DNA from: Oxyruncus cristatus
Lineage: Eukaryota > Chordata > Aves > Passeriformes > Cotingidae
Reading direction: 5' to 3'
Length of the DNA stretch: 64,000 nt
Assembly (NCBI GenBank): GCA_013399855.1
Contig: VXAY01005017.1
Span: 491,211-555,210 of the forward strand
A program made the position numbers and the translations under genes. Positions within the stretch are counted from its first letter, which is position 1, and every line of letters starts with the position of its first letter. Positions 25,029-36,483 of this stretch are shown piece by piece. The notes beneath the pieces were generated by a model. It saw only the letters and a list, made by a program, of their open reading frames with translations, made no database searches and was not told where the DNA came from.

Positions 25029-27602
25029 GAACTGCGTTTTTTATCCCCAGAGAAAGCTCTCATATAGGTAGCTTCCTGTTTAGGGTCCCAGGAAATCAAT
25101 AGCACCTAGGTAATGCTTTAGCTATGGGGGAGGAAAAAAAAAAAAAAAGAAAAAGCTTTCTGTAAACTATTCTACAGCTACTTCTCTGAACTTCAAAAGT
25201 TTTCCCAATCAGTTGCTTATTGGCAACATTCCCATCCTTTGAAGGGAAGAGCCAGAAGACAGTCAATCACTTACCAAGGGGCCATAGAACCACACGCTCA
25301 AGCCCATTAAAGCCAGAGAAGAAAAAAAAGCAACAATGCAACACCTTTGCTGCAGAAAGTCAGGACACCAAATTTATAAAGGTTGTGTGGGTTACATTAG
25401 ATTGTGTGAGTACAGACAGAAGCATACACAGAGTAGATGTAAAATCTGAAGGACAGATAAAAGTAGTAGACTATTCTCATTTTCATCTGGTCACATCCAG
25501 CCCAGGTTTTTACATTGTCAACCATGTCAGATTCCCAGCTTCTGGTATTCTGAACTCAAAGCCATCTCTACTTTTAATAAGATAAGAGTCTTTTAAAGGA
25601 CAAGAAAAAAGAAACTGACCTTCAGATTGCTGATTCAATTTTTTTTTTCTCTTCCCAAACAGGAAAAAAACAAAGTCATTTGCATTTGTATCCTTTCATT
25701 GCAAGGTAGGTATAAGAAGTGTCACCCAAGATAACAGAAAAGTTTGAAAAGGAGATGACCTTCTGAGCAAGCCCAAGCCTATATTTGGGAGTAATAACTT
25801 AGTTTCTTCAGGCTGGTTTAGTCTCAGAGATCTGTGACAAAAACCCTCACTATTTAGGAAGTTATCCAAGTGAATTAATTTTAAAACTAAAAGCACTGGT
25901 GTCATGAAACTTCCATTAGAAATATGGTTAGTATGTGAGGAAAGAAGCATTACTTTGAATAACGTAACTAGGCTTCTTCCCTTAGGTGTTTGTATCGGTC
26001 ATAGAACCACTAGTGAATGAGAATTTTATTTTGCATTACGACAACTCACTTCACCATGTTTCTTACGCTAGAGCTACACACAGTGGGAGAACATGAGGAA
26101 ATTCAACATGGACCCAGCTCAAAGACAATGTTTAAATGTAAAAGTTGTTGAAGGAAGAAACACTTGACTTGAACTTTTGTTATCCTGCATATGTTCTTAA
26201 CAAAATGTTCTTATTCACTCAACTGATATTAAGAGCATTTCCTACTGATTCTGCATCGAACAACGGTGTCTGAGTGATTATGCAAATCATACATTGGTAT
26301 TCTCAATAGATGTTACACAGCATAAATCCCAGGTTCCTTCCACTTAAAAAGAACTACCGAGAAAGTGAATCAGTCAACTATGAACTGTTTCAGATATTAC
26401 CAATATTCTACATTTGAACTACAACTAAACTGCCTTGAACTTGCATCAAAACAAGTATTTTCAAAATACTTCCATGATTATTTACAATATTGATAGTTCT
26501 CTACTTAATATATACGGTGCTTGTATATTAAACGCTGTTTTAACAGAGCTATGCAGATTATGATAATGACAATACACTGCTGGACTAGAATCAGTTAGAA
26601 TACTTTAATCCTTCTCTGTGACATAGAGGAGCGAAAAAAAACCCATGGTTTTTTTTTGGTGGCTGCTTAGCTGCCAGACTAGGATTCCACATCCCACACT
26701 CCCTGCCCCCAAGTATTTGAAATTCTGAAAACAGAATCTAAAATCAGAATTTGAATACGGTAGAAGATATCAATAGAATTATATTATTTTTTTTCTCTCC
26801 CATGGGAGGAGAGTTGTATAAGGAAGGTTAGTGTTTTTCTTAACAAAGACTACAAGTGTTTAGGGTTCCAGCCCTAAGCACGTATCCAGTGTGGGATCCA
26901 ACAGTATTATGCTAAGTGAACTCTGATAAACAATACTAAATATCATAGTGATCATCCATCAAGAACCAGACCTGCCGTCTCCTGAGAACCATCTGATACC
27001 ATGTCACGAGAGCCTATTAATGAATGATAAGACATTGACTTGAGTTACCATAAGCTCTCAATGTTTAAGAAGTGTTATTTTTATCTTTGTATAATTAAGC
27101 TTGAAGCTGCCTTCAGCCAATTCTGATCTAAGATTATGGGTAGAATTAAATCTGTTGAGGATGCTCTCCGAACACATTGACCTCAATTTGCCTGTATTTA
27201 GACTAATTTGTAGTTGCTGAAGATTATCTTCCAGTAAGCTTAAAAAGCAGATAAAATTTGGTCATGGTAGAGATAAGAGCCAGTTAAAATAATACAATAT
27301 CTCTTCATATTAGTGTTTTTCATAAAAAAACCCATGATCTTCTGAATTCCTATATAATGTACAATTTCTGGTATCTACCACAAAAAACAGTGTAAGTATA
27401 CAGGAACACAGCAAGAAATATTACTTTGGACTAGGTTGCTATGCATGTGGGAAAAAAACATGTGTGAAGACTGAGTTGTATACGCAAAAAAAATGAGGTT
27501 CAGCACAAAGAGGGAGACACAAGCAGAAACTTCCACACTAAGATAAACTAACCTGGACAGTTCTTAGATTTGTTGTGTTTTCATCAAGGGAAAGCTATGT
27601 GG
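25029..27602. other. Unique non-coding stretch
   Basis: No gene or mobile element recognised. It contains an A run near 25135-25149, a small A/T hairpin at 26634-26656 and an isolated POU octamer ATGCAAAT at 26280-26287, to which I give no weight on its own. Confidence 0.5.
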
Positions 27603-27620
27603 CTAACCCTAACCCTAACC
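27603..27620. repeat. Short interstitial telomeric repeat
   Basis: Three exact CTAACC hexamers (the vertebrate telomere repeat, C-rich strand) lie between unique sequence on the left and the broken 3' side of a CR1 on the right. The last unit runs straight into CR1 sequence: AACCTCAT is shared in form with the CR1 motif at 17176-17183 (TTAAACCTCATACACTT). Confidence 0.88.
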
Positions 27621-28236
27621 TCATATCACTGGTCTCGGCCCATGGATCCAGTCTATCCAGATCCCTTCCTACCCTTCAGCAGGTCAACACTCCTACCCAA
27701 CTTGGTGTCGTTTACAACTTACTAAAGGTGCGCTTGTTCCCCTCATCCAGATCATTGATAAAGACATTAAACAGGAGTGGCGCCAACACAGAGCCCTGGG
27801 GAATCCCACTAGTGACTGGCTGCCAACTGGATGTAACTCCATTTACCACCACTCTTTGGGCCGAGCCATCCAGTCAGTTTTTAACGCAGCAGAGAGTGAA
27901 CCTGTCCAAGCCATGGGCTGCCAGCTTCTCCAGAATGCTGTAGGAGACAGTATCAAAGACTTTACTGAAGTCCAGGCAGACTACACCCACAGATCTTTCC
28001 TCATCCACTAGACAGATCCCCTGATCATGAAAGGAGATCAGGTTGATCAAGCTGGACCTGTCTTTCCTAAATCCATACTGATTTGGCCTAATTCCCTGGT
28101 TGTCCTGTACATGCTGTATGATTGCAAGATGCTCTGCTCTGTAACTTTCTCAGGCACTGAGGTCAGGCTGACAGGCTTGTAGTTCCCAGCTCCTTCTTCT
28201 GACCCTTATTGTAGATGGGTGTCACATTGGCTAACC

Positions 28237-28512
28237 TCAGTCGTCTGGGACCTCCCTGGTTAACCAGGACTGATTATAAATAAAGTAGAGTGGCTTGATG
28301 AGCTCTTTCACCAGCTCCCTCAGTACCCTCAGGTGAATCCCATCTGAGCCCAGAGACTTGTGAGTATCTAAGTGGCTCAGCAGGTCACAAAATTCCTCAA
28401 GGATGGCAGTGGGTCTATTCTGCTCTCTGTACCTCTCTACCAGCTCAGGGTGCTGGTTTCCCTGAGCACAACTGGTCTTTCTGTGAAATATTGAGGGGGG
28501 AAAAAAAGGCAT
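28237..28512 (-). pseudogene. CR1 ORF2 linker fragment
   Basis: A 91-codon frame in the CR1 at 27617-30164. EEFCDLLSHLDTHKSLGSDG, IHLRVLRELVKELIKPLYFI and YNQSWLTREVPDD are the segment between the endonuclease and RT fingers of CR1 ORF2. The frame is lost on both sides. No independent function. Confidence 0.88.
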
Positions 28513-29031
28513 TAATTACCTCAGCCTTTTCTTCATCTTTGGTGACAGTATTCCCTTGCATATCCAATAAAGGATGGAGACTTTCCTTGGTCCTCCTATT
28601 GTTGTAATGCATTTATAAAAAAAACTTTATTATCTTTCACAGAAGAGGCCAGATTGAGTTCTAGCTGAGCCTTTGCCTTTCAGATTTTCTCTCTACATAT
28701 CCTAAAGACACCCTTGTACTCTCCCTGAGTGGGCTGCCTCTTCTTCCAAAGGTCATAAACTCTCTTTTTTCCCCTGAGTTTAAGTGAAAGCTCCCTGTTC
28801 AGCCAGGCTGGTCTTCTTCCCTGCCAGCTCATCTTTTGGCACATAGTGATGGCCTGCTCCTCTACCTTTTTTTCTTCTTAGTATATATGTCCAGCCTTCC
28901 TGGACCCCACTTGTTTCTAAGGACTGTTTCACAAGGGACTCTCTGAACCAGTGTCCTGAATAGGCCAAGGTCTGCCCTCCAGAAGCCAAAAGTAGAGGTT
29001 TTGTTGATACTCTTCTTTACTTCAGCAAGAA

Positions 29032-29250
29032 TCAAAAACTCATCATTTCATGGTCTCTATGCCCAGGATGGCCTCTGACCATCACATCTCCCACCAGCCC
29101 TTCTCTGTTTGTAAACAGCAGGTCCAGTGGGTCACCACCCCTGCTGGGCTCGCTCCCCGGCTGTGTCGCAAAGTTATCTTCTACACACTCCATGAACCTC
29201 CTAGACCACCTCCTCTCCGCTGTGTTGAGTTTCCAGCAGACATCCAGCAA
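29032..29250 (-). pseudogene. CR1 ORF2 endonuclease C-terminal fragment
   Basis: A 72-codon frame in the CR1 at 27617-30164. RRFMECVEDNFATQPGSEPS, GGDPLDLLFTNREGLVGDV and the end block DHEMMSF match the last third of the APE-type endonuclease. In active elements this block reads SDH, part of the catalytic centre. Here S is replaced by R but D and H remain. The frame is isolated by stops on both sides. Confidence 0.85.
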
Positions 29251-29391
29251 GTTAAAGTATCACACAAGAACATCGTGAAACACCAGCCAGCCACTTACAG
29301 AATACTTCATCTGCCTCATCATCCTGGTTGGGTGGTCTAAAATAGATTCCCATCTGAATGTCTGCCTTGTTGGCCTTCCCCCAATCCTTAC

Positions 29392-29595
29392 CTATAGGCA
29401 CTCAACCTCATCACTACCCTTAAGCTCTATTACAGCTGAAACTCTCCCTAAAGTACAGAACCACCACACTGCCTCTCCTCCCTCACCTGTCCCCTCTGAA
29501 GAGCTTATAACCATCCATTGCACCACTCCAGTTATAGAGTCATCCAGCCACATATCCATGATGATCACCACATCATAGCTTTCCTGCTGCATCAT
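29392..29595 (-). pseudogene. CR1 ORF2 endonuclease N-terminal fragment
   Basis: A 67-codon frame in the same CR1. QQESYDVVIIMDMWLDDS aligns with the CR1 block that usually reads ITETWWDDS. The catalytic glutamate is replaced by aspartate and one tryptophan by leucine. The final VIELKGSDEVECL matches the later ELNDGDDRVECL block. A stop separates it from the preceding SMGKKEE segment. Confidence 0.83.
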
Positions 29596-29742
29596 GGCTT
29601 CCAGTTACTCCTCTTTTTTACCCATACTGCATACTTTGATGTAGATGCAGTTCAGCTGAGCTATTGATTTCACCCCCAACACTGTCACGATGCTCCCGGG
29701 CTCATCTCTAGTGAAGCTGGTCTTGTTGCCTTCAAAACTAAT

Positions 29743-30066
29743 TTACAGAATCACAGAGTATGCTGAGCCAGAAGGGACTCACAAGGATCATCGAGTCCAA
29801 CTCCTAGTCCTGCACAGGACCATTCCCAAGAATCACACCCTGTGCCTCAGAGTGTTGTCCAGACGCTTCTTGAACTCTGTCAGGCTTGGTGCTGTGACCA
29901 CTTCCCCGGGGAGTCTGTTCCAGTGCCCAAACATTCTCTGGGTGAAGAACTTTTCTCTAATATCCAACCTAAATCTTCATTTGACACAGCTTCAGGCCAT
30001 TCCCTCGGATTCTGTTGCTGGTCACCACAGAGAAGAGATCAGTGTCTACTCCTCCTCTTCCCCTCA
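29743..30066 (-). mobile_element. CR1 LINE 3' end nested in an older CR1
   Basis: The plus strand begins TTACAGAATCACAGAGTATG and continues CCAGAAGGGACTCACAAGGA, TCCTAGTCCTGCACAGGACC and GGTCACCACAGAGAAGAGAT: a CR1 3' end in minus orientation. The sequences on either side belong to one other CR1, whose 5' part continues at about 30075 with CAGTCAGCCCTGCCAACTCA. TAATT occurs at 29739-29743 and 30067-30071 and may be the target-site duplication. This copy is less decayed than its host element. Confidence 0.85.
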
Positions 30067-30164
30067 TAATTGTATGCTATCAGTCAGCCCTGCCAACTCA
30101 AGGACGGGAACCCTTTTCCCTCTTTTAGACAGGTGAACCCCAGCTGTCTCCAACATGCCTGGTG

Positions 30165-32318
30165 AACAAGGAAGAAACAAGGATTAGCAAAAACACAACA
30201 CTTAGAAAGTTTCAAATCAAGTTACTGTGCTAATGATTGATACAGAAAAGTATAGACAATTTTCTCAACTATTTTTCTGAGGAAGAAGTACTGAATACTT
30301 AAGCCATTTTCTTATAACTATATAAACTCAAAGAAACTATCCCTACATGAACACCATTTTCACCAGTAGAGGCTGTTTCCTAAACGTCTTCTTTACAAAA
30401 AGTACATACATAAGGAGTTTTTAGCTAAAAAACTGATATAATATGTGTTTTTATGCAGAATGTTCAAGTGAAATGACTTAGACATCATAAACTCCCTAAC
30501 TCACTTTAAGAATATTTAAACATAATACCATTTTCTATAAATATAAATCACTTTTTGGAAACTTTTATATGACTACTGAGAAGCTCTGCAAAGTACAAAT
30601 ATCACTTCAAGTATTCTAATAGTGTTATAGCTATCTAATGAAGTTTGAAATGAAGCTGTCTGGATTGCTAACTCATTCTGTGGCAAAATTTCTTTTTTCC
30701 TTGTGTTTATTCTTTTTTCTTCCTGTATGTTGATCTAATCTGAATAGTTTTCTTAGATTAGCAAAGATATTACTGCATGAGTTTCAGTAATCTCTGATTA
30801 GCATTGTTAAATCCTTACATTTTGATTTAAACATGCATGAAGTCTAATCTCTGTAACTGCAATTAGAATCTCTTATTTAATACATTTTGAGCTAATGATT
30901 GTATTGTTCTAAAATTGTTTATCACTAGATATTTCACAGAAAATGAGATTATAAAAAGTATATGGCAATACATTTTTGGAAGACCTTTTTAACAGCAAGG
31001 TGGTTTTGGTCTTTGTTTTTTTTTAAAAATACAGTTTTTTCCTCTGTTTTGATATAAAAACAACATTTATCCCAGTTTATCCAAATATCTCTGTGTAATA
31101 AAGACTGTTAGACCTCTACCTGGTATAGAGGACATTCTGCAATGACGTTGTGGCTGTGACATTTCTACTTATTAAAAAGAAACAAAAGTTCTTATTCCCT
31201 TCTCTCAACTAATAATAATTTTTAAGAAAATGAGTTTGCACACTGGTGTAAGCCTGACTGTAAAGATTGATACAGTTCTGTTCACTTCTTGCTTTTAAAG
31301 ATAATGAAAGCCTGGCTGCATAGTGACAAGTTACTCTATAAAGGTCCTTTTACATAAAGCAAACCATCAAAGCCAAAAGCATTGCAAACGTGTATTTAAA
31401 ATCCAGATAAGATAACGCAGATGCAGTGAATGCAGAGAGAGTTGAGTCAGAGCCAGATCTGGTGCTCACATTTCCTGAAAACAGTTCTGATCAGTCTGTA
31501 TTCCTTCACCACACTGTGGTTACTAGTTACATTTTAGGCTTATGCTGAGGACTGCGGAAAATTAAAGTTAACTGTTGCCCAGCTATTTGCCAGCAAAGTT
31601 CAAGACTGAAAAATAAGTTTAAGATGCCTAGGTAGTCTGATTGGTACCTTGTCTTTTGACCAGTGAAAGAATATACAAAGGAGGCCATGCCTGCAGCTTT
31701 AATATCTGTGCCAGTGAGGCTCCACCATTTGTATAATTTATTTGTCACTGGGAAGATTCCAGCTTCTCAGTTGTGTGTTTCTGGAGCTTAATGATGGTAA
31801 TAAGGGTAGGCTGTTCATTCAACTGCTTTCAATTGGATAACCCTGTGATACAGTATAGTTATTACCAGCAACTGGCCACAGGCTGTGTTTTCCAGACCTC
31901 AGGACTGAACTTTGTCATAATTGCTGCATTTGACTATTTCTTGTCCTTCCTGCAACATTCTTTCATTTGTCTTAGCTGTGACTTTTTTTAATTTATCAGG
32001 ATGTGTATTGCTGATTTGTTTTGCTTCTTTTTGTCTTTACTTTGTAAAATCACAGCTTTATGGACAAAGTAGTCACAATCATAACAAGGGACAGTAGTCA
32101 CACATAACAAGGTATATAGAGAAAAGAGACCTGATATGAAAACTGAGGACTTGATAAGCGGAGGCAGGATAAGGTGTAGGTATACCTCTTGTACAGACAT
32201 GGGATGGTGATGAATGAAATCCATGCTTGGCACTGGAAATCCCACAGCTATAAACAGTTCTGCAGTCAGTTAAGGAAATGCAGACTGGGTCTGGACAAAA
32301 CTGGAATCTCTCTTGTGA
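30165..32318. other. Unique non-coding stretch
   Basis: AT-rich, with no gene or mobile element recognised. Frames of 72-85 codons near 31527-32245 have no recognisable content. Confidence 0.5.
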
Positions 32319-32323
32319 GATAT
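32319..32323. repeat. Target-site duplication, left copy
   Basis: GATAT immediately before the TG of the LTR at 32324. It is identical to 33473-33477. Confidence 0.92.
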
Positions 32324-33472
32324 TGTCATGGGTTCAGGTGGCTGGGCTTTTGGTAATAGGGAGCCATAGGGGTGATTTCAGTTAAAAGCTGCTAGAAGTT
32401 TCACTGCCCCATGAGGAGCCGATGATAGCCAGTTCCTGGAGGGATTTCTTGTCAAAGTTGAGGCAATGAAAATACATTTCTGTGATAACATATTTAAGAA
32501 TAGAGGAAGAGAAGGTTGCTGGTGCAGAAGAAATTCCAGCCAAGAGGAGAGCAGAAGAGAACATGGGATAACAACATAGACTCCAAGGTCAGTGCAGCAG
32601 GAGGGGGAGGGCCACCCTCTCCCCTGGAAGCTGGGGAAAGGACTTAGAACTGAAGCCCCTGCAGCCTGTGGAAGACCTTTGGGGTGCAGAGACCCCCTAC
32701 AGCCCATGCTGGAGCAGGGGGGCTGAAGAGTCTGTGACCCTGTGGGAGGCCCAACGATGGAGCAGAGTCCTGCAGGAGACCTGTGGCCGGTGGAGAGAGA
32801 AGCCCACGCTGAAGCAAGTTGTCTTGGGTAGGACTTGTGGCCCCGGTGGGTGAGTGACCCACAGGGAGAGGTCCATCAAAGACTGTCTCCCATGGGAAGG
32901 GACCCCCATGGAAACAGGGACGGGACTCAGAGCCATTATCCCCCTGTAGCCGGGAGCTACTGGGTAGCTTCCCTATTGTGAAGCAAGATGTCCCCTTGCA
33001 GCCCACACAGAAAACCATCATAGTGCAGAGAGAGCCCCCTGCACCCGATGGGGGAGTCACACGCAGGACAGCAGAATGGGAAGAGCTGCTGCCAAGGGAT
33101 AGACACAGGCAACAACTGAACCCCCCTCTCCGTCTTCCTGAACTGCTGGGGGGAGGAGGAAGAACTTGGAAGGAAGGGGGCTGGGGAGAAGGTGTTGTGT
33201 TTTAAGACTGTTTTATTCTTTTACTCTTTAGTTCGTATTCTGTTAACAATGAATTTAGCTTTTAGTTTGTTAGCAAAAAATTTAAGTACTACCCTCACTT
33301 AGAGTTTGTTTTGCCTGTTAGCAAGTGCCTTCTCTCAGTCCTTATCTCTACTCATGAAATTCCTCAGATATTTTTTCTTTCTCCTCTGCCAAGCAGCAGA
33401 GGGAGGGTGATTCCAGTGCTGTAGCAGCTTTTGATGGGTATTTGAAATCCGGCCATGGTCAAAACCACTACA
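32324..33472 (+). mobile_element. Solo LTR (1149 bp) of an avian ERVL-type family, intact ends
   Basis: Begins TGTCATGGGTTCAGGTGGCT and ends GGCCATGGTCAAAACCACTACA. It is flanked by identical GATAT pentamers at 32319-32323 and 33473-33477, a perfect 5-bp target-site duplication. The middle is GC-rich, with repeated phrases such as CCCATGCTGGAGCAG and GAGACCTGTGGCC. These are typical of a widespread avian LTR family that also ends in a form of GGGTCAACCCACTACA. Near 33190-33270 there are T-rich segments where the family normally has AATAAA; only AATGAA is seen here. No gag, pol or env sequence adjoins, so this is a solo LTR. A 138-codon minus-strand frame inside it (32644-33060) is compositional. 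Confidence 0.93.
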
Positions 33473-33477
33473 GATAT
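33473..33477. repeat. Target-site duplication, right copy
   Basis: GATAT immediately after the CA of the LTR ending at 33472. It is identical to 32319-32323. Confidence 0.92.
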
Positions 33478-35894
33478 CCCAGTCCACAAGAGGAAATGTA
33501 TTACTAGGACCTCCAATGACAATCCCCATGAAACATCACTATAGTTCAGAAGAAAGATCAGCTTCAAAACAACCTGTATTTAATCTTCAGGTTATATTCA
33601 AGAGGAAAGAAAATGTATCAACGTGTCTAAATTAGCCTGCTTTTCTAGCAATTTCTAGTCTAGAAAAAGGAATATTCTTATTTTTTCCCCAAAATGATAT
33701 GATTTTCCCTTCCTCCAGAAGGCCCAAGGAGTGATTGATTAGCTGAAATCGGGTTTGATAGCAAGCCTTGAAAAAACATAATGAAAACAAGTATATCATA
33801 ATGCAGAAACTTTCATCAATCTGCAAAGTAGGTTTTTTGTCAGTTTTAAAGGGACTTTATAGTGATGACCAGTATTTAAATGCATGTGAGAGACAAGAGT
33901 TTTTATAGCAGAAGTAGTTAATGTGTTCTTTCTTGTTTTTATATGAACTAGGATTGAGGACAGCAATGAAACCCTTTTTTATTCCACCCATTTTAAATGT
34001 AACCACCAGCTGGAAGTGCTAAGCAAGGAATGCACAATGATTCTGGACCTCAAAACAATATTTAAAATCTTTCTTATGGTAACTGCACACCTTCAAAGTG
34101 CACAGTACAGAAATTCCTAAAGCAGTAGTCTGACTACCCTACCTCCACAAATCTAACCTCAAGATCTACATGCCCTGCCTCGTACTCTCAAACCTGTCTT
34201 ACCAAGCACGTCCTTTTTGTGTAGAATATGCAACATCTTTTCAGACATCACATTCCTGGTTTTCCTACATGTCAATTAAAATGAACAAAGCATTACTGCT
34301 TGCACTGCCTCTCCTGATTACCTTGCAGTCTTTATTCTGCTTCTGGCTCACGAACAGCAAGTTGTGATTTCATCTAAACTCCCCCATACATTGCTCAGGA
34401 AATCTACAGACAAACGTACAGCCCAGAACAAACATTCCTACACCCCAGCTGGGTGTCTTCACAGGTCTTTGCTGTTGAACAGTTTATAACACTCAAGCTT
34501 GTAACAGCCAAAGAATATAAAGGGACATTCTGTTGATGAACAAGATTAAACTCCAAGTTAGGCAGGAAGGAAGTTAAAGTGAATTTTTTCAGGGTTGTTT
34601 TTCTGGTTTTTTTTTTGGTATTCTGTCATGATATTACCTGCATTAGAGAGCTTTGAAAGTGTTCAGAAGACAAATTCTTAAGAGAAGAGCCACCAAAGGG
34701 AAAAGTTGGTATTTTTTTTTAATTAATGTTTTAGGGTGCAAAAGAGTTCTTATTTATCTTCTTGTATTGAAAATACTATTTTTATTTATTTATTTTAAGG
34801 GTTGGTTTATTCCTTCCAATCCCCTAGAAAAAGTTCTATCTTTTATAATTCAATGTTTTCTATAATCAAAAAAGTGACAGGTAGAAATGTCTTCATGGAA
34901 AATATTTACATTAATATTCCAGCTAATCTTCACAGCAAGACATATCTCTTCATAATTACATTAAAAGATTGCTAAAAATGTTTGCACTATAGTGGTTTAC
35001 TGATAAACAGGAGAATGGGGACATTATCTTGAAATTAATTTTATGCATTTCTTGCAGGCTGCATAGGAGACAGAGAGAGAACATCTTTCCCATTTACATC
35101 AACAGTGAAAAACTTAACCCTTCTACTACATTTTACATATGCTGTTGTGCTTCTAGTTCCATTCCAGTTGAAATTAAAATGGTTAGAACCTCAAGATTTC
35201 ATGAGTTTAAGATAGAGCAGATTAAGTTCTGAGCAGTGAAATAGGTGTTTCATTTTTTCCTGCTTCCACACGATGTGTCTATCTTTGATGAGGACTGACA
35301 CACAAATGTCACTATGCAGGAATACATCACCAGTGTGTATGTTGAACAATCCAAGAAGATTTTATAAAATTAACATAGACTAAGCAGTTTCAAAGGAGAG
35401 AAAAAAAAATAAAATATAAGGAAGTGTGAAGACTGCTAGAGGTTTGACTACATTTTCTGGGAGAAGAGAAGCGAACAAGTGACAAATAGCAATACAAGCC
35501 AGACACACTCATGTAGCATCTTGTCAAATCTGCTTGCAGCTGAACTCAACAGGATTGATTTGAGTACAGGGTATGTTGCTGTAGGTGTGTGAAAGTCAAA
35601 CTAGACAAAAATATGGAAGTTAACATCTCAGTGGGCTTAACCTCAGTTTCCTAAGGATTTTCACAAGAAGAAACCACAAAGTTCATCCAAAAATCTTGTG
35701 ATAAATTTATAAACCCATGCTACCTCCATCTGAAGTGAACTTGCATAAATAAGCTAACAAAATCCCTTTATTTTCTCTGTGAGGCCTGCATATTTTCAAG
35801 GATTTCATGCAATTCTTCAAAAACTTCAAAAAGCCAGTCATAACCTGTATATCTACTATACTGAAATGTGGCTGAAGTGTTTGAAAATCTCAAA

Positions 35895-35930
35895 CTGAGA
35901 ATCCTCACAGTACTGAGAATCTTCACAGCA
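35895..35930. repeat. Tandem 18-bp duplication
   Basis: CTGAGAATCCTCACAGTA is followed directly by CTGAGAATCTTCACAGCA (16 of 18 identical). Confidence 0.85.
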
Positions 35931-36438
35931 TTTTTCAAAATTTTACAAGAAGGTCAAGCTTGCAAGTCTTAAATGTGTCCTATTAAAACTGCTTATATTA
36001 AACATATTACTAGAAAAGACACATCTTTTCCTTATTAATAGCCTTGTGTAGGTAGGAGGTAGGAACTCCTTGAATAAGGGAGCTTGAAGAATGTATTTTT
36101 AATAAAAAATTGTACTGTTGTCCTTGAAAGACACAATGTTAGCAGATCCTGTGTTTTCTTACTTAACTCTACTAGGTAGAGAAGTCATCACAACTGCTCT
36201 TAAAATTCAAATCTCTTACGCCCAGTTCCAACACAGCCCTCACAACAGTATTGTGGTGCCCCAGATAAATTTATTCCTTTTATGCATGTATTCTCTTTAC
36301 AACATGGCTCACTCAACAATTATCATTATCATCTTTACTTAAATACAGAAAACAGAAGCGCAGAGGTGCCAAGAACAATATCAACAAAAAGACTTTCATG
36401 TCACTAGATTAGACATTATGCTGTATTTCCAGGAACTC

Positions 36439-36483
36439 TTATTTATTTATTTGTTTGATTGATTGTTTGTTTGTTTGTTTTTA
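36439..36483. repeat. TTTA/TTTG tetranucleotide microsatellite
   Basis: A run of TTTA units passes into TTTG and GATT units and then four or more TTTG units. Simple repeat; likely length-variable. Confidence 0.9.

Larger units (their letters stand above)
27617..30164 (-). mobile_element. Long CR1 LINE, 3'-deleted, interrupted by a younger CR1
   Basis: A minus-strand CR1 of about 2.2 kb excluding the insertion at 29743-30066. Reading the minus strand from the right, there is sequence 5' of ORF2 (30164-30075 and 29742-29665), the endonuclease start (SMGKKEE near 29640, then ESYDVVIIMDMWLDD), the endonuclease end (DLLFTNREGLVGDV and DHEMM near 29040-29130), the linker (SLGSDGIHLRVLRELVKELI) and the RT block [15 protein letters not shown] near 27790. 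The sequence just past the RT catalytic box, the C-terminus and the 3' UTR are all absent: it stops at the telomeric repeat. The catalytic FADD region near 27710-27735 is destroyed by a stop and a one-base loss. Most CR1 copies lose the 5' end; this one lost the 3' end. Confidence 0.9.

Noticed and set aside
24737..25105. Four overlapping frames of 64-122 codons, one lysine/threonine-rich, the others phenylalanine/glycine/valine-rich
   Set aside because: All come from a tract with only A and C on one strand, which cannot form TAA, TAG or TGA. The open frame is a result of composition.
26280..26287. POU octamer ATGCAAAT
   Set aside because: A single 8-mer in 64 kb of AT-rich DNA is expected by chance; similar octamers occur elsewhere in the window.
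27603..27620. A true chromosome end
   Set aside because: Only three hexamers with long non-telomeric sequence on both sides; this is interstitial.
30690..30920. Possible homeodomain-site cluster (several TAAT/ATTA cores)
   Set aside because: The count is close to what this AT-rich composition gives by chance.
32644..33060. 138-codon minus-strand frame
   Set aside because: Lies wholly inside the solo LTR, antisense, in GC-rich sequence; no domain.
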